In this document: positions 1 through 6,352 of the stretch, one piece after another | Numbering within the stretch: position 1 is the stretch's first letter | Layout: each line of letters opens with the position of its first letter | NCBI GenBank assembly: GCA_041574955.1 | Contig: JBFGNS010000113.1 | Location: forward strand, 1-14,321 | Source of the DNA: CALZJC01 sp041574955 | GTDB lineage: Bacteria > Acidobacteriota > Thermoanaerobaculia > Multivoradales > JAHEKO01 | DNA: 14,321 nucleotides | Reading direction: 5' to 3' | The notes under the pieces: generated by a model | What the model was told of the DNA's origin: nothing | Databases searched by the model: none | The model's input: only the letters and a program-made list of their open reading frames with translations | Position numbers and translations under genes: made by a program

Positions 1-294
1 GTGGCGCGGCGCTGGTTCGAGATCGCCGGCACCCGCGGCTCGATCGTGTGCGACGACTTCGTGCGGCCGCAGCGGCTCGACAAGGCCCGCTACTGGCTGC
101 ACGACGCCGACGGCAACGGCCGCGAGCACCTGGCGCCGCCGGTGGTCCAGGAGGTCGCGATGATCGAGCGCTTCTCGGCGCTGGTCGCCGACGGCGAGCT
201 GGACGAGCGCTGGCCGGCCGAGGCGGCGGCGATCCAGCGCGTCTGCGACGCGCTGCTCGAGGCCGCCCGGCGGGGCGAAGCGGTCGCCGTCTGA
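1..294 (+). CDS. Gfo/Idh/MocA-family oxidoreductase, C-terminal part (5' truncated by window edge)
   Basis: Only the last 97 residues are present. The frame is open from base 1, so the GTG there need not be the real start, and the stop is TGA at 292-294. The opening stretch, with IAGTRGSIVCDDFVRP, matches the C-terminal alpha/beta domain of Gfo/Idh/MocA proteins, where a G-T-x-G-S strand lies on the open sheet. The end (MIERFSALVADGELDERW, then an AAAIQRVCDALLEAARRGEAV helix) is the family's usual closing helix. Members are NAD(P)-dependent dehydrogenases acting on sugars, inositols or related polyols. The Rossmann domain and the catalytic Lys lie outside the window, so neither substrate nor activity can be judged. 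The call rests on the C-terminal fold signature only. Confidence 0.82.
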   Translation: MARRWFEIAGTRGSIVCDDFVRPQRLDKARYWLHDADGNGREHLAPPVVQEVAMIERFSALVADGELDERWPAEAAAIQRVCDALLEAARRGEAVAV

Positions 295-317
295 CCGGGC
301 CGCCGGGGCAGCCACCG

Positions 318-410
318 TCGAACCGCTTCAGGTTCGAGCCTGGCTATCGGGTCGGCCACCTGGGCTTCCGCGTCGCGTCCTGCCCGCCCCGTGCCGAGAC
401 TCGGGCGTAG
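318..410 (+). pseudogene. Orphan C-terminal fragment of an FGE/SUMF1 (C-type-lectin-fold) protein, resembling a DGR variable region
   Basis: The frame starting at 318 reads S-NRFRFEPGYRVGHLGFRVA-S and runs to TAG at 408-410. This matches the end of formylglycine-generating-enzyme (FGE-sulfatase/SUMF1) domains, whose last strand is typically R-SANR-x(n)-PGNR-x(n)-LGFR-(V/L). No FGE body precedes it: the open frame upstream is only a shadow of the Gfo/Idh/MocA gene, so this is a remnant or displaced 3' end. The residues between the fixed N-R, E-P-G, R and L-G-F-R positions are encoded by TTC (327), TTC (333), TAT (345), GTC (351), GGC (354) and CAC (357). All six can be derived from AAC or AAT by changes at adenines only, which is the hallmark of DGR mutagenesis. 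CCT, TAT and AGG are also codons unlike the neighbouring genes. The FGE-like call is fairly firm; the DGR reading is inference, as no reverse transcriptase or template repeat is in the window. Confidence 0.55.
394..404. repeat. Small odd palindrome behind the FGE-like fragment
   Basis: CCGAG-A-CTCGG is a perfect 5-bp inverted repeat around one base. It lies about 17 bases after the end of the recognisable LGFRVA codons and sits in a GC-rich run from 379. DGR variable regions are often followed by a GC-rich stretch and a short hairpin or cruciform. A 5-bp arm is weak evidence in DNA this rich in G and C. The remaining bases 411-500, up to the M24 gene, hold nothing else I can identify. Confidence 0.3.
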
Positions 411-500
411 ATCCTGGATCCTAGAGAGTGTAGGCAGATGCGGTAGGGGGGCGGCATTCGCCTCGGGCCCGTCCGCCGGCCGCCCGGGAGCCGGCTCTGC

Positions 501-1853
501 CTAGCCGCCGCCGACCAGCAGCAGCCGGTCGGCCGGCGGGTAGAGCCACTCGACGCCGCGCTCGGTCAGCACCGCGTCGTCCTCGAGTGGGATGCGCACC
601 TTGGCGCCGTCCCACTCGGGCATGGCGGTGTAGGCGAACAGCTCGATCGACAGCAGGTTGGTCGGGCGCAGCTGGTAGCCGAGCCGCACCGGGTTGAAGA
701 AGGCGATCGAGGGACCGATGCCGTGGCCGGTGTTGCCCACCGAGTGGCAGCCGATGACCACGTCGGTCGACCGCGGGTCGTCGGTCGGCTGGTTGAACTC
801 GATGCGGCGGAAGCCGGCGGCCTCGAGCGCCTGGTAGACGGCCTCCTGGGCGTCCGCCGCAGTGACGCCGGCGCGGATCGCGCCGCGCACGATGCCGCGC
901 GCCTCGACGGCGCGCTCGAACGCTCGCTCGAGCCCGGCCGGCGCCGCCGTCTCGCCCGGCCGCAGCACGTAGGCGACCCGCTTCATGTCGGTGTAGAGGT
1001 TCAGGTAGCCGACTCCCCAGTCGAGCATCACCAGGTCGCCCGGCTGGATGACCCGCTCGTCCGAGATCGCCTCGATGCCGCCCGGGCCGGTGACGTAGAC
1101 CGACGGCATGCCGAACGAGCTGTCCAGCCCGCGCTCGAGCAGCCGGTCCATGAGCCACCAGGCGACCTCCTCGAGCCGGGTGACGCCCGGTCGGATGACC
1201 TCGTCGGACAGCGCCCGCTCGGCCAACCGCCGGGAGATCTCGCCGGCCTCGGCGAAGGCTGCGATCTCGGAGGCCACCCGCCGCGAGCGGAAGTCGGACG
1301 CGAGCTTCTCGGCCGGCACCAGCCGCGAGGCCCACGGCTCGCCGAGCGTCTCGACCAGCTGCTGGTAGCCGGCGTGCGACAGGTCGTCGGCCGGGCCGAT
1401 GGCGCGCGACACGTTGATCCCGATACGCCGGGGGTCGCGCTCGCGCACGAACTCGGCGAGCGCCGAGGCCGGCAGGAACAGGTCGTAGGCGCCGCTTCTC
1501 TCGATCCAGTAGCCGCCGATGCCGAGCGCCGCCCGCTCGACGCGCTCGCCGCCACGGTCGGTGAAGATGTAGAAGCCGTCGGTCGAGGCGTAACCGTGCC
1601 CGAGGTCGGCCCAGAACGAGCCGTAGTTGGCCTCGCGGATCATGGTGATCCACATGTCGATGCCGTTGTCGCGCATCGCTCCGGGCAGCACCAGGTCGAA
1701 CTTGTCGCGGCGGATCTGGGCCATCCGCTGCCAGCGGCTGCGGGCCTCGCCGTCGCCGGCGGCCGCGGGCGGCGGCGGGGACGCCGCCAGGGCGGGCGGC
1801 AGCAGCGAGACGAGCAGGGCGACGAGCCCCGGGACGAGCTTCGAGCGGCGCAT
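501..1853 (-). CDS. Exported M24-family metallopeptidase (Xaa-Pro aminopeptidase-like)
   Basis: The protein has 450 residues. A signal peptide spans about 1-24 (basic MRRSK, hydrophobic core, ALAAS), with no lipobox Cys, so it is probably periplasmic or secreted. Residues 40-190 form the creatinase-type N-terminal domain. Residues 195-440 form the pita-bread catalytic domain. All five metal ligands of the family are visible: D278 (VMLDWG), D289 (YTDMKR), H377 (GHGIG), E404 (SIELF) and E424 (PLEDD), with the second conserved His at H370. This predicts a dinuclear-metal aminopeptidase; a Pro in the second position of the substrate is the family norm but is not shown by sequence. The start ATG at 1853-1851 has a good GGAGGT site seven bases upstream. 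The gene stands alone, divergent from the membrane-protein gene at 1931. Exported M24 proteins are less usual than cytoplasmic ones and suggest scavenging of external peptides. Confidence 0.9.
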   Translation of the reverse strand: MRRSKLVPGLVALLVSLLPPALAASPPPPAAAGDGEARSRWQRMAQIRRDKFDLVLPGAMRDNGIDMWITMIREANYGSFWADLGHGYASTDGFYIFTDRGGERVERAALGIGGYWIERSGAYDLFLPASALAEFVRERDPRRIGINVSRAIGPADDLSHAGYQQLVETLGEPWASRLVPAEKLASDFRSRRVASEIAAFAEAGEISRRLAERALSDEVIRPGVTRLEEVAWWLMDRLLERGLDSSFGMPSVYVTGPGGIEAISDERVIQPGDLVMLDWGVGYLNLYTDMKRVAYVLRPGETAAPAGLERAFERAVEARGIVRGAIRAGVTAADAQEAVYQALEAAGFRRIEFNQPTDDPRSTDVVIGCHSVGNTGHGIGPSIAFFNPVRLGYQLRPTNLLSIELFAYTAMPEWDGAKVRIPLEDDAVLTERGVEWLYPPADRLLLVGGG

Positions 1854-1860
1854 GGGCGGT

Positions 1861-1866
1861 ACCTCC
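1861..1866 (-). promoter_or_regulatory. Ribosome binding site of the M24 peptidase gene
   Basis: Read on the minus strand this is GGAGGT, seven bases before the ATG at 1853. It supports that start, and hence the signal peptide, over any internal Met. Confidence 0.75.
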
Positions 1867-1913
1867 GGCGAGCCGGCACGGTATCAGAGCGGCGTGGCCG
1901 GAGGCGGCGGGGG

Positions 1914-1919
1914 TAAGAT
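1914..1919 (+). promoter_or_regulatory. Weak -10-like hexamer before the membrane-protein gene
   Basis: TAAGAT (four of six match TATAAT) lies 11 bases before the ATG at 1931, in the 77-base gap shared with the divergent M24 gene. No -35 box or Shine-Dalgarno site is evident. If it is real, the transcript would have almost no leader. This is weak evidence. Confidence 0.22.
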
Positions 1920-1930
1920 GGCGCCATCCG

Positions 1931-2428
1931 ATGACCCCGACGCGGCTCAAGCTGGTCGCCGCCTTGCTGCTCCTGGCGAGCCTCGCGCTGCCGCTGGCGA
2001 GCTGCAGCCGGTACGAGGACGCCGAGGGCAACCGGGTGCGGGTGGCCGAAGGCGAGGAGCCGCCGGCGGGCGTCCACCGGGTGGTCGAGCGCACCTACGC
2101 GCTCGAGGGGTTCGACCCGCTCGAGCTCGAGTCGTGGCTGGTGCTGGCGGCGTTCACCTGGCCGCTGGCCGCGTTGGCGGCGCGCCGGCTCCGGCACAGC
2201 GGCTTCGTGGCCGGCACGGTGCGGCTGCTCGAGCTGCCGCTGGTGGCGGGGTCGTTCTTCCTGATCGAGTTTCTCGCCACCTTCCTCACCGAGCGGCGGG
2301 AGATCGGCGCCTGGGTCGCCTTCGCGGCGCTGGCGCTGTACGCGGCGGCGGCGGTGTGGGACGACGTGCGCTGGTGGCGGGGACGCCGCGCGGCGCGCGC
2401 CGCCCGCGTGCCGTCGGGGGGCCGCTGA
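1931..2428 (+). CDS. Hypothetical multi-pass membrane protein with lipobox-like N-terminus
   Basis: This 165-residue protein is not recognised. A basic start (MTPTRLK) leads into a hydrophobic segment at 8-24 that ends in LASC (22-25). That could be a lipoprotein signal with C25 as the lipidated Cys, or a first transmembrane helix. A polar stretch of about 40 residues (28-65) follows, then three further hydrophobic helices at about 68-85, 98-118 and 126-143, and an Arg-rich tail (WWRGRRAARAAR) likely on the cytoplasmic side. The ATG at 1931 has no clear Shine-Dalgarno site. The gene is 19 bases upstream of the SRPBCC gene and in the same direction, so the two are probably co-transcribed. No function can be assigned; the layout suggests an exported soluble loop held by a small membrane domain. 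Confidence 0.72.
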   Translation: MTPTRLKLVAALLLLASLALPLASCSRYEDAEGNRVRVAEGEEPPAGVHRVVERTYALEGFDPLELESWLVLAAFTWPLAALAARRLRHSGFVAGTVRLLELPLVAGSFFLIEFLATFLTERREIGAWVAFAALALYAAAAVWDDVRWWRGRRAARAARVPSGGR

Positions 2429-2436
2429 GCCAGACC

Positions 2437-2443
2437 AGGAGGG
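2437..2443 (+). promoter_or_regulatory. Strong ribosome binding site of the SRPBCC gene
   Basis: AGGAGGG lies four bases before the ATG at 2448. It fixes that start and is among the clearest Shine-Dalgarno sites in the window. Confidence 0.75.
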
Positions 2444-2447
2444 CCCG

Positions 2448-2924
2448 ATGAGTGACGCCGACTTCAAGCTCGACCTGACCTACGACGCTCCGCCCGGCGA
2501 GCTGTACCGCGCCCTGGCCACCGAGCAGGGTGTGCGCGGCTGGTGGACGCGGCTGTGCGAGCTGGACGAGGAGGAGGGCGGTGAGGGCTCGTTTCGCTTC
2601 CCCGACGCCGACTTCTACGCCCGCATGCGGGTCGCCAGGCTCGAGCCGCCGCGGCTGGTGGAGTGGGACTGCCTGGACTCGAAGCACCCGGAGGATTCGG
2701 GCTTCGTCGACCTGCACGACTGGATCGGTACGACCCTGCGCTTCGAGATCGAGGGGGCCGGTGACGGCGGCTCGCGGCTGCGATTCACCCACGTCGGGCT
2801 GGTGCCGCTCGAGTGCGCCGAGGTGTGCTCGAGCGCCTGGTCGTTCTACCTCGGCGACAGCCTGCGCGCGCTGCTCGAGAGCGGCGAGGGCAAGCCGTAC
2901 CCGCAGGAGTCGGACGAGAGTTGA
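2448..2924 (+). CDS. SRPBCC-superfamily protein (AHSA1/activator of Hsp90 ATPase homologue-like)
   Basis: This 158-residue protein covers a complete single-domain SRPBCC (START-like) fold. The first strand and helix read TYDAPPGELYRALATEQGVRGWWT (about 11-34), the classic AHSA1 opening where a hydrophobic ligand cavity is formed. Strand LEPPRLVEWDC follows at 65-75, then LRFEIEG and SRLRFTHVGLVP at 97-120. The closing helix, SSAWSFYLGDSLRALLESGEGKPY (128-151), is the standard W-x-x-Y-L-x-S-L ending. Bacterial members bind hydrophobic ligands or act as small cytoplasmic helper proteins; no ligand can be inferred. The stop codon shares bases with the TTG start of the next gene (TTGA, 2921-2924), which points to translational coupling. 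Confidence 0.88.
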   Translation: MSDADFKLDLTYDAPPGELYRALATEQGVRGWWTRLCELDEEEGGEGSFRFPDADFYARMRVARLEPPRLVEWDCLDSKHPEDSGFVDLHDWIGTTLRFEIEGAGDGGSRLRFTHVGLVPLECAEVCSSAWSFYLGDSLRALLESGEGKPYPQESDES

Positions 2925-3250
2925 GCTGGCGCGGCGTCGCGGCGCTGCTCCTGGTGCTCGGCGCCGTGGCGGTGGCGGCGCTGGCCGGCGGCGCGCTCGC
3001 CTACGGCCGGCTGCTGGGGGAGGGGAGCGGCCTGCCCGAGGGCGGCGGCGCGCTGCTCGCCACCAGCGGCCTGCTGTTCGGCGGCATGCTGCTGGCGGCC
3101 GTGTGGCTGGTGGTGCGCGCCCGGCGCGAGCGGCGGCGGCGCGAGCCCGACGCCAGCGAGCTGCTGGCGGCGCTCGCAGCGGGGAGCCGGCAGCGGCCGG
3201 ACGACCAGGCCGAGCTCGCGGCCCGCCCGCCAGCCGGCGGTCAGTCGTAG
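2921..3250 (+). CDS. Small two-helix membrane protein, TTG start, coupled to the SRPBCC gene
   Basis: From TTG at 2921 the frame gives 109 residues. Two hydrophobic segments are clear: 5-28 (VAALLLVLGAVAVAALAGGA) and 43-66 (ALLATSGLLFGGMLLAAVWLVV). The short Gly-rich loop between them lies probably in the periplasm. A strongly basic stretch (RARRERRRRE, 66-75) places the C-terminus in the cytoplasm by the positive-inside rule. The frame is open further upstream, but the TTGA overlap with the previous stop and the membrane topology favour this start. AGGAG at 2905-2909 is 11 bases away, a long spacing. The last 10 bases overlap the end of the GH38 gene on the other strand. The protein is not recognised; it is likely co-transcribed with the two genes before it. 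Confidence 0.6.
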   Translation: MSWRGVAALLLVLGAVAVAALAGGALAYGRLLGEGSGLPEGGGALLATSGLLFGGMLLAAVWLVVRARRERRRREPDASELLAALAAGSRQRPDDQAELAARPPAGGQS

Positions 3251-6200
3251 AGCGGGGCGGCCGGCCGCGCGTCCGGGCCGCCGCGTTCCGCCAGCGCGGC
3301 GAACAGGCGGATGCGCGGCTCGTCGGGCAACGTCAGGCTGGCGGCGCCGGCGGGCAGCGCCAGCCGGTAGCGGAACAGGTAGCAGAAGACGTACGGCTGG
3401 TCGGCGCCGGCGGCGTCGTGGCGGTGGCTGGCGTAGTAGGCGACCGCGTCGCGCTTGAGCGTGCCCGGCAGGATCCGCCCCCAGCGCTTCTGCCGCCAGC
3501 AGCCCAGCGGCTCGCTCCAGTCGGCGACGTTCACCTCCCGCTCCCGGTCGCCGACCCGGAAGCCGGCGGTGCGGTCGCCGCCCACCGCGCAGGCCAGCAG
3601 CCACAGCCGGTCCCAGTCGCCCTCCGGCAGCTCGATGCGCTGGCCGTGGCAGTGGCAGCAGGCGCCGCCCGGTGCGAGATGGAACTCGAGGCCGCCGCTC
3701 TCGACCACCGCCGGCACCAGCTCGGCCGGGAAGCTCTGGCCGCCGCCGTCGAAGTCCACCGCCTGGCCCTGGCGGCTGGCCGCCGGCCGGTTGCGAGGCA
3801 GCTCGACCGGCCGCATCGCCGGCGGCTCGACCCGGTGCACCGTCGGCCCCAGCTCGAGCTTGAAGGCGGCCGGCTCGAAAGCCCCCAGCTCGGCGCGCAG
3901 CGGCCCGCCGAGCCGCGCCGGTGCCCGCGCGTCCTCCATGCCGTCGACCGGCGTCACCGTGGTGATCGGCGCCGCCGCCTCGACCCTGGCGGTGGCCGGC
4001 CGGCCGCTCAGCTCCTGCAGGCGGACGATCCAGCCGTCGTCGTCCTCGGCCCGCTTGAGCGCCCGCACCGCCACCGCGCGGTGGCTCACCGATAGCAGCG
4101 ACAGGCGGCAGCCGAGCGGCCCCGCTCCCGCCTCGACCGCGAACGCCAGCGGCGGCTGGTTGAAGCGCGCCGCCTGCCAGGCGGTGTCGCCGTCGGCCCA
4201 GCCGCCAGCGTGACCGGCGAGCGCGAAGCGGGTGCGGTGCAGGCCGTGATCCTGGCTCGCCTGGTGGAGGAACTTGCGCCAGGTCCACGGCGAGCGCAGC
4301 AGGCTCAAGCGCAGGGTCGAGTCGTCGGGCTTGTCCCAGCCGTAGCGTGAGTCGGTGAGGACCGACACGCCGAACTCGCCGCCGGCGTCGCTCAGGTCGG
4401 CCCACTGCTGGGCGGGAACCTCGTACTTGCCGGGCCGGGCGTTGCCGCGCTCGATGACGCCCAGTCCGAGATCGAAAGCGGCTCGCGGGTTGGCGGCGGC
4501 GAGCGGAAAGACCGCCTTGAGCAGCCGGCCGCGGCTGCGCCAGCGGATCTCGCAGCCCCACTCCAGCCGGTCGCCGGCGTCGCCGGCCGCCAGGCTCAGC
4601 CGCTGGACGAAGGTCGAGCGGCCCGCCCGGCGCACGATCTCGAGCGCCACCCGCGCCGGCCCGCGCTCGGCCACCCGCACCTCGGCCGGCTCGCCGACCC
4701 ACTCGCGCGGCGGGCTCGACAGGTCGCGCCAGTGGACCTCCCACGCCGGCCAGCGCGGCGAGCGGTCGGCGAGCAGCGCCAGCCGCACCGGCGCCGACAG
4801 CAGCTCGCGCCCGAGCCGCTTGTCGACCACCGAGCGCACGTCGCCGCGCCGGTCGACCCCCACCCGGTAGCGCCGGTTCTCGAGGCCGGCCGGGCTGACC
4901 TTGAGCTCGACATCGGCCGGCTTGGGCTCGGCCGCCGGCAGCAGGTGGAAGACCGCGAAGCCGACCGGCGGCAGGCGGGCGAGAAAGACCACTCGGCGGC
5001 CGCCGCCGGCGCCGGTCACCACCTGGCACGGCACGCCCTCGCCGTCGGGTCCGGTGATGCGCGCCGCCGGCGCGTCGCCCTCGAGCGCGACCTCGACCAG
5101 GTCCTCGCGCTCCACCGACAGCGGGTTGTAGACCACCAGCGGCCGGCCTTCGCCGCGCGTGTCGAGGCAGCGGCCGACCGCCGCCACCGCGTCGGTCAGC
5201 ACGGTGGCGAAGCGGTTGAGGGCCAGCAGCTCGTCGTTCCACGAGATCTCGTACGCCGCCGGGATGCTGGTGCCGGTCAGGTCGTCGTGCATCTGGTGCC
5301 ACAGGAACCGCTGCCAGGCGTCGGTGAGCTGGCCGTGCGGATACCGTTCGCCGGCCAGCACCGCGGCCGCCGCCGCCGCCCGCTCGGCGGCGTCGGCGAG
5401 CAGCTCGTTCTTGCGGTTCCAGCGCTTCATCGCCGCCTGCGAGGTCAGACAGCCGGTGCCGTGCACCGGCAGCAGCAGCTCGCCGTCGTAGCGCGGCAGG
5501 GCGGCGACCTGCTCTTCGGTGAGGTCGCGGTACATGCGGTCGGAGGCGTCGTGCACGACCCGCACCGGCCCCTCGCCATCCAGGCTGCGCTCGAGCCAGC
5601 GCACCGACTCCTCGTCGAGGGCGCCGCCGCGGTCGCCGATGCCGACGTACTTGTAGCCCAGCTCGAGGCCCGAGATCCGCTTCTGCTCGGCCAGGTTCTG
5701 CCGCCAGCGGGCGGCCTGCGACAGGTCCTCGTCGAGGCCCTCGCCGTAGCCCTCGGGACGCAGCGCCGCCACCACCCCGCGGCCGTCCGGGCCGCGCCAG
5801 ACGCCGATGGCGAACGGCGTCTCGCCCTGCCAGTTGCCGAACTTCTGGGCGGAGAAGCCCTTGACGCCGCAGTGGGCGGCGATCGACGGCAGCGCCCAGC
5901 CGAAGCCGAAGCAGTCGGGCAGGAACAGGTCGGCCGAGCGTCGCCCCAGCTCTCGCTCGAAGAACCGGTTGGCGTACAGGATGTGCCGGACGAGCGCCTC
6001 GGGCGAAGCCAGGTTGACGTCCGGCGCGTCGAGCATGCTGCCGGCCGGGTGCCAGCGGCCGCGCGCCACCCACCGCTTGAGCCGCTCGTAGTCGGCCGGG
6101 TAGTACTCGGCCATCAGCCGGTAGCGGAAGGCGCCCTCGAAGCTCACCACGAAGCGCGGGTGGGCGGCGAAGTGGGCGAAGTTCTGCTCCAGGGTGGCGG

Positions 6201-6339
6201 GCAGGAAGTCGCGGATGGCGTCGCGCACCGTCCATCGCCACTGGGTGTCCAGGTGGACGGTGGCGACCACGTAGAGCACCGGCTCGCGGCCGGGGTCCGG
6301 CCGCGGCCGGACCGACTGCTCGGGCGGGCGCTCGCTCAT
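3241..6339 (-). CDS. Glycoside hydrolase family 38 alpha-mannosidase
   Basis: From ATG at 6339 the protein has 1032 residues, the usual length for bacterial GH38. The catalytic domain opens with HLDTQWRW (H29, D31, W34). PDCFGFGWALP gives the expected nucleophile and zinc ligand D142. The segment GIGDRGGALD (233-242) matches the family's Gly-rich G-D-G-G-G-P loop. HGTGCLTS lies at 293-300, followed by KRWNRKNE. HQMHDDLTGT at 348-357 supplies the last zinc ligand, H351; the first His of the common HHD motif is Met here. By analogy with Golgi mannosidase II, zinc is held by H29, D31, D142 and H351. The remainder is the beta-rich GH38 middle and C-terminal domains. There is no signal peptide, so it is probably cytoplasmic. 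An ATG 25 codons further upstream would add a Pro/Arg tail overlapping the glycosyltransferase gene and is less likely. The linkage cleaved cannot be told. It follows the glycosyltransferase by 13 bases. Confidence 0.93.
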   Translation of the reverse strand: MSERPPEQSVRPRPDPGREPVLYVVATVHLDTQWRWTVRDAIRDFLPATLEQNFAHFAAHPRFVVSFEGAFRYRLMAEYYPADYERLKRWVARGRWHPAGSMLDAPDVNLASPEALVRHILYANRFFERELGRRSADLFLPDCFGFGWALPSIAAHCGVKGFSAQKFGNWQGETPFAIGVWRGPDGRGVVAALRPEGYGEGLDEDLSQAARWRQNLAEQKRISGLELGYKYVGIGDRGGALDEESVRWLERSLDGEGPVRVVHDASDRMYRDLTEEQVAALPRYDGELLLPVHGTGCLTSQAAMKRWNRKNELLADAAERAAAAAAVLAGERYPHGQLTDAWQRFLWHQMHDDLTGTSIPAAYEISWNDELLALNRFATVLTDAVAAVGRCLDTRGEGRPLVVYNPLSVEREDLVEVALEGDAPAARITGPDGEGVPCQVVTGAGGGRRVVFLARLPPVGFAVFHLLPAAEPKPADVELKVSPAGLENRRYRVGVDRRGDVRSVVDKRLGRELLSAPVRLALLADRSPRWPAWEVHWRDLSSPPREWVGEPAEVRVAERGPARVALEIVRRAGRSTFVQRLSLAAGDAGDRLEWGCEIRWRSRGRLLKAVFPLAAANPRAAFDLGLGVIERGNARPGKYEVPAQQWADLSDAGGEFGVSVLTDSRYGWDKPDDSTLRLSLLRSPWTWRKFLHQASQDHGLHRTRFALAGHAGGWADGDTAWQAARFNQPPLAFAVEAGAGPLGCRLSLLSVSHRAVAVRALKRAEDDDGWIVRLQELSGRPATARVEAAAPITTVTPVDGMEDARAPARLGGPLRAELGAFEPAAFKLELGPTVHRVEPPAMRPVELPRNRPAASRQGQAVDFDGGGQSFPAELVPAVVESGGLEFHLAPGGACCHCHGQRIELPEGDWDRLWLLACAVGGDRTAGFRVGDREREVNVADWSEPLGCWRQKRWGRILPGTLKRDAVAYYASHRHDAAGADQPYVFCYLFRYRLALPAGAASLTLPDEPRIRLFAALAERGGPDARPAAPLYD

Positions 6340-6352
6340 CGCCGCGCGGGTC

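Noticed and set aside
327..346. A T-arm-like CAGG-TTCGAG-CCTG hairpin suggesting a tRNA
   Set aside because: The stem is four pairs with a six-base loop, not five with seven, and no acceptor, D or anticodon arms can be drawn around it. The same bases fit the FGE-like coding reading better.
48..410. Long open frame covering the FGE-like fragment, as a full gene with a start at 48
   Set aside because: Its first 90 codons are an Arg/Ala-rich shadow of the oxidoreductase gene in another frame. Only the last part resembles a protein family.
318..410. The fragment as a DGR template repeat rather than a variable region
   Set aside because: A template repeat should carry adenines at the variable positions; here they are T, G or C, which fits the variable side only.
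411..500. Terminator for the M24 gene
   Set aside because: Short GC palindromes exist but no stable stem followed by a T-run on the minus strand could be found.
421..2094. Long minus-strand frame of 557 codons over the M24 gene
   Set aside because: Its translation is Arg/Ala-rich with no family match and lies antisense or out of frame to a clear peptidase with all metal ligands.
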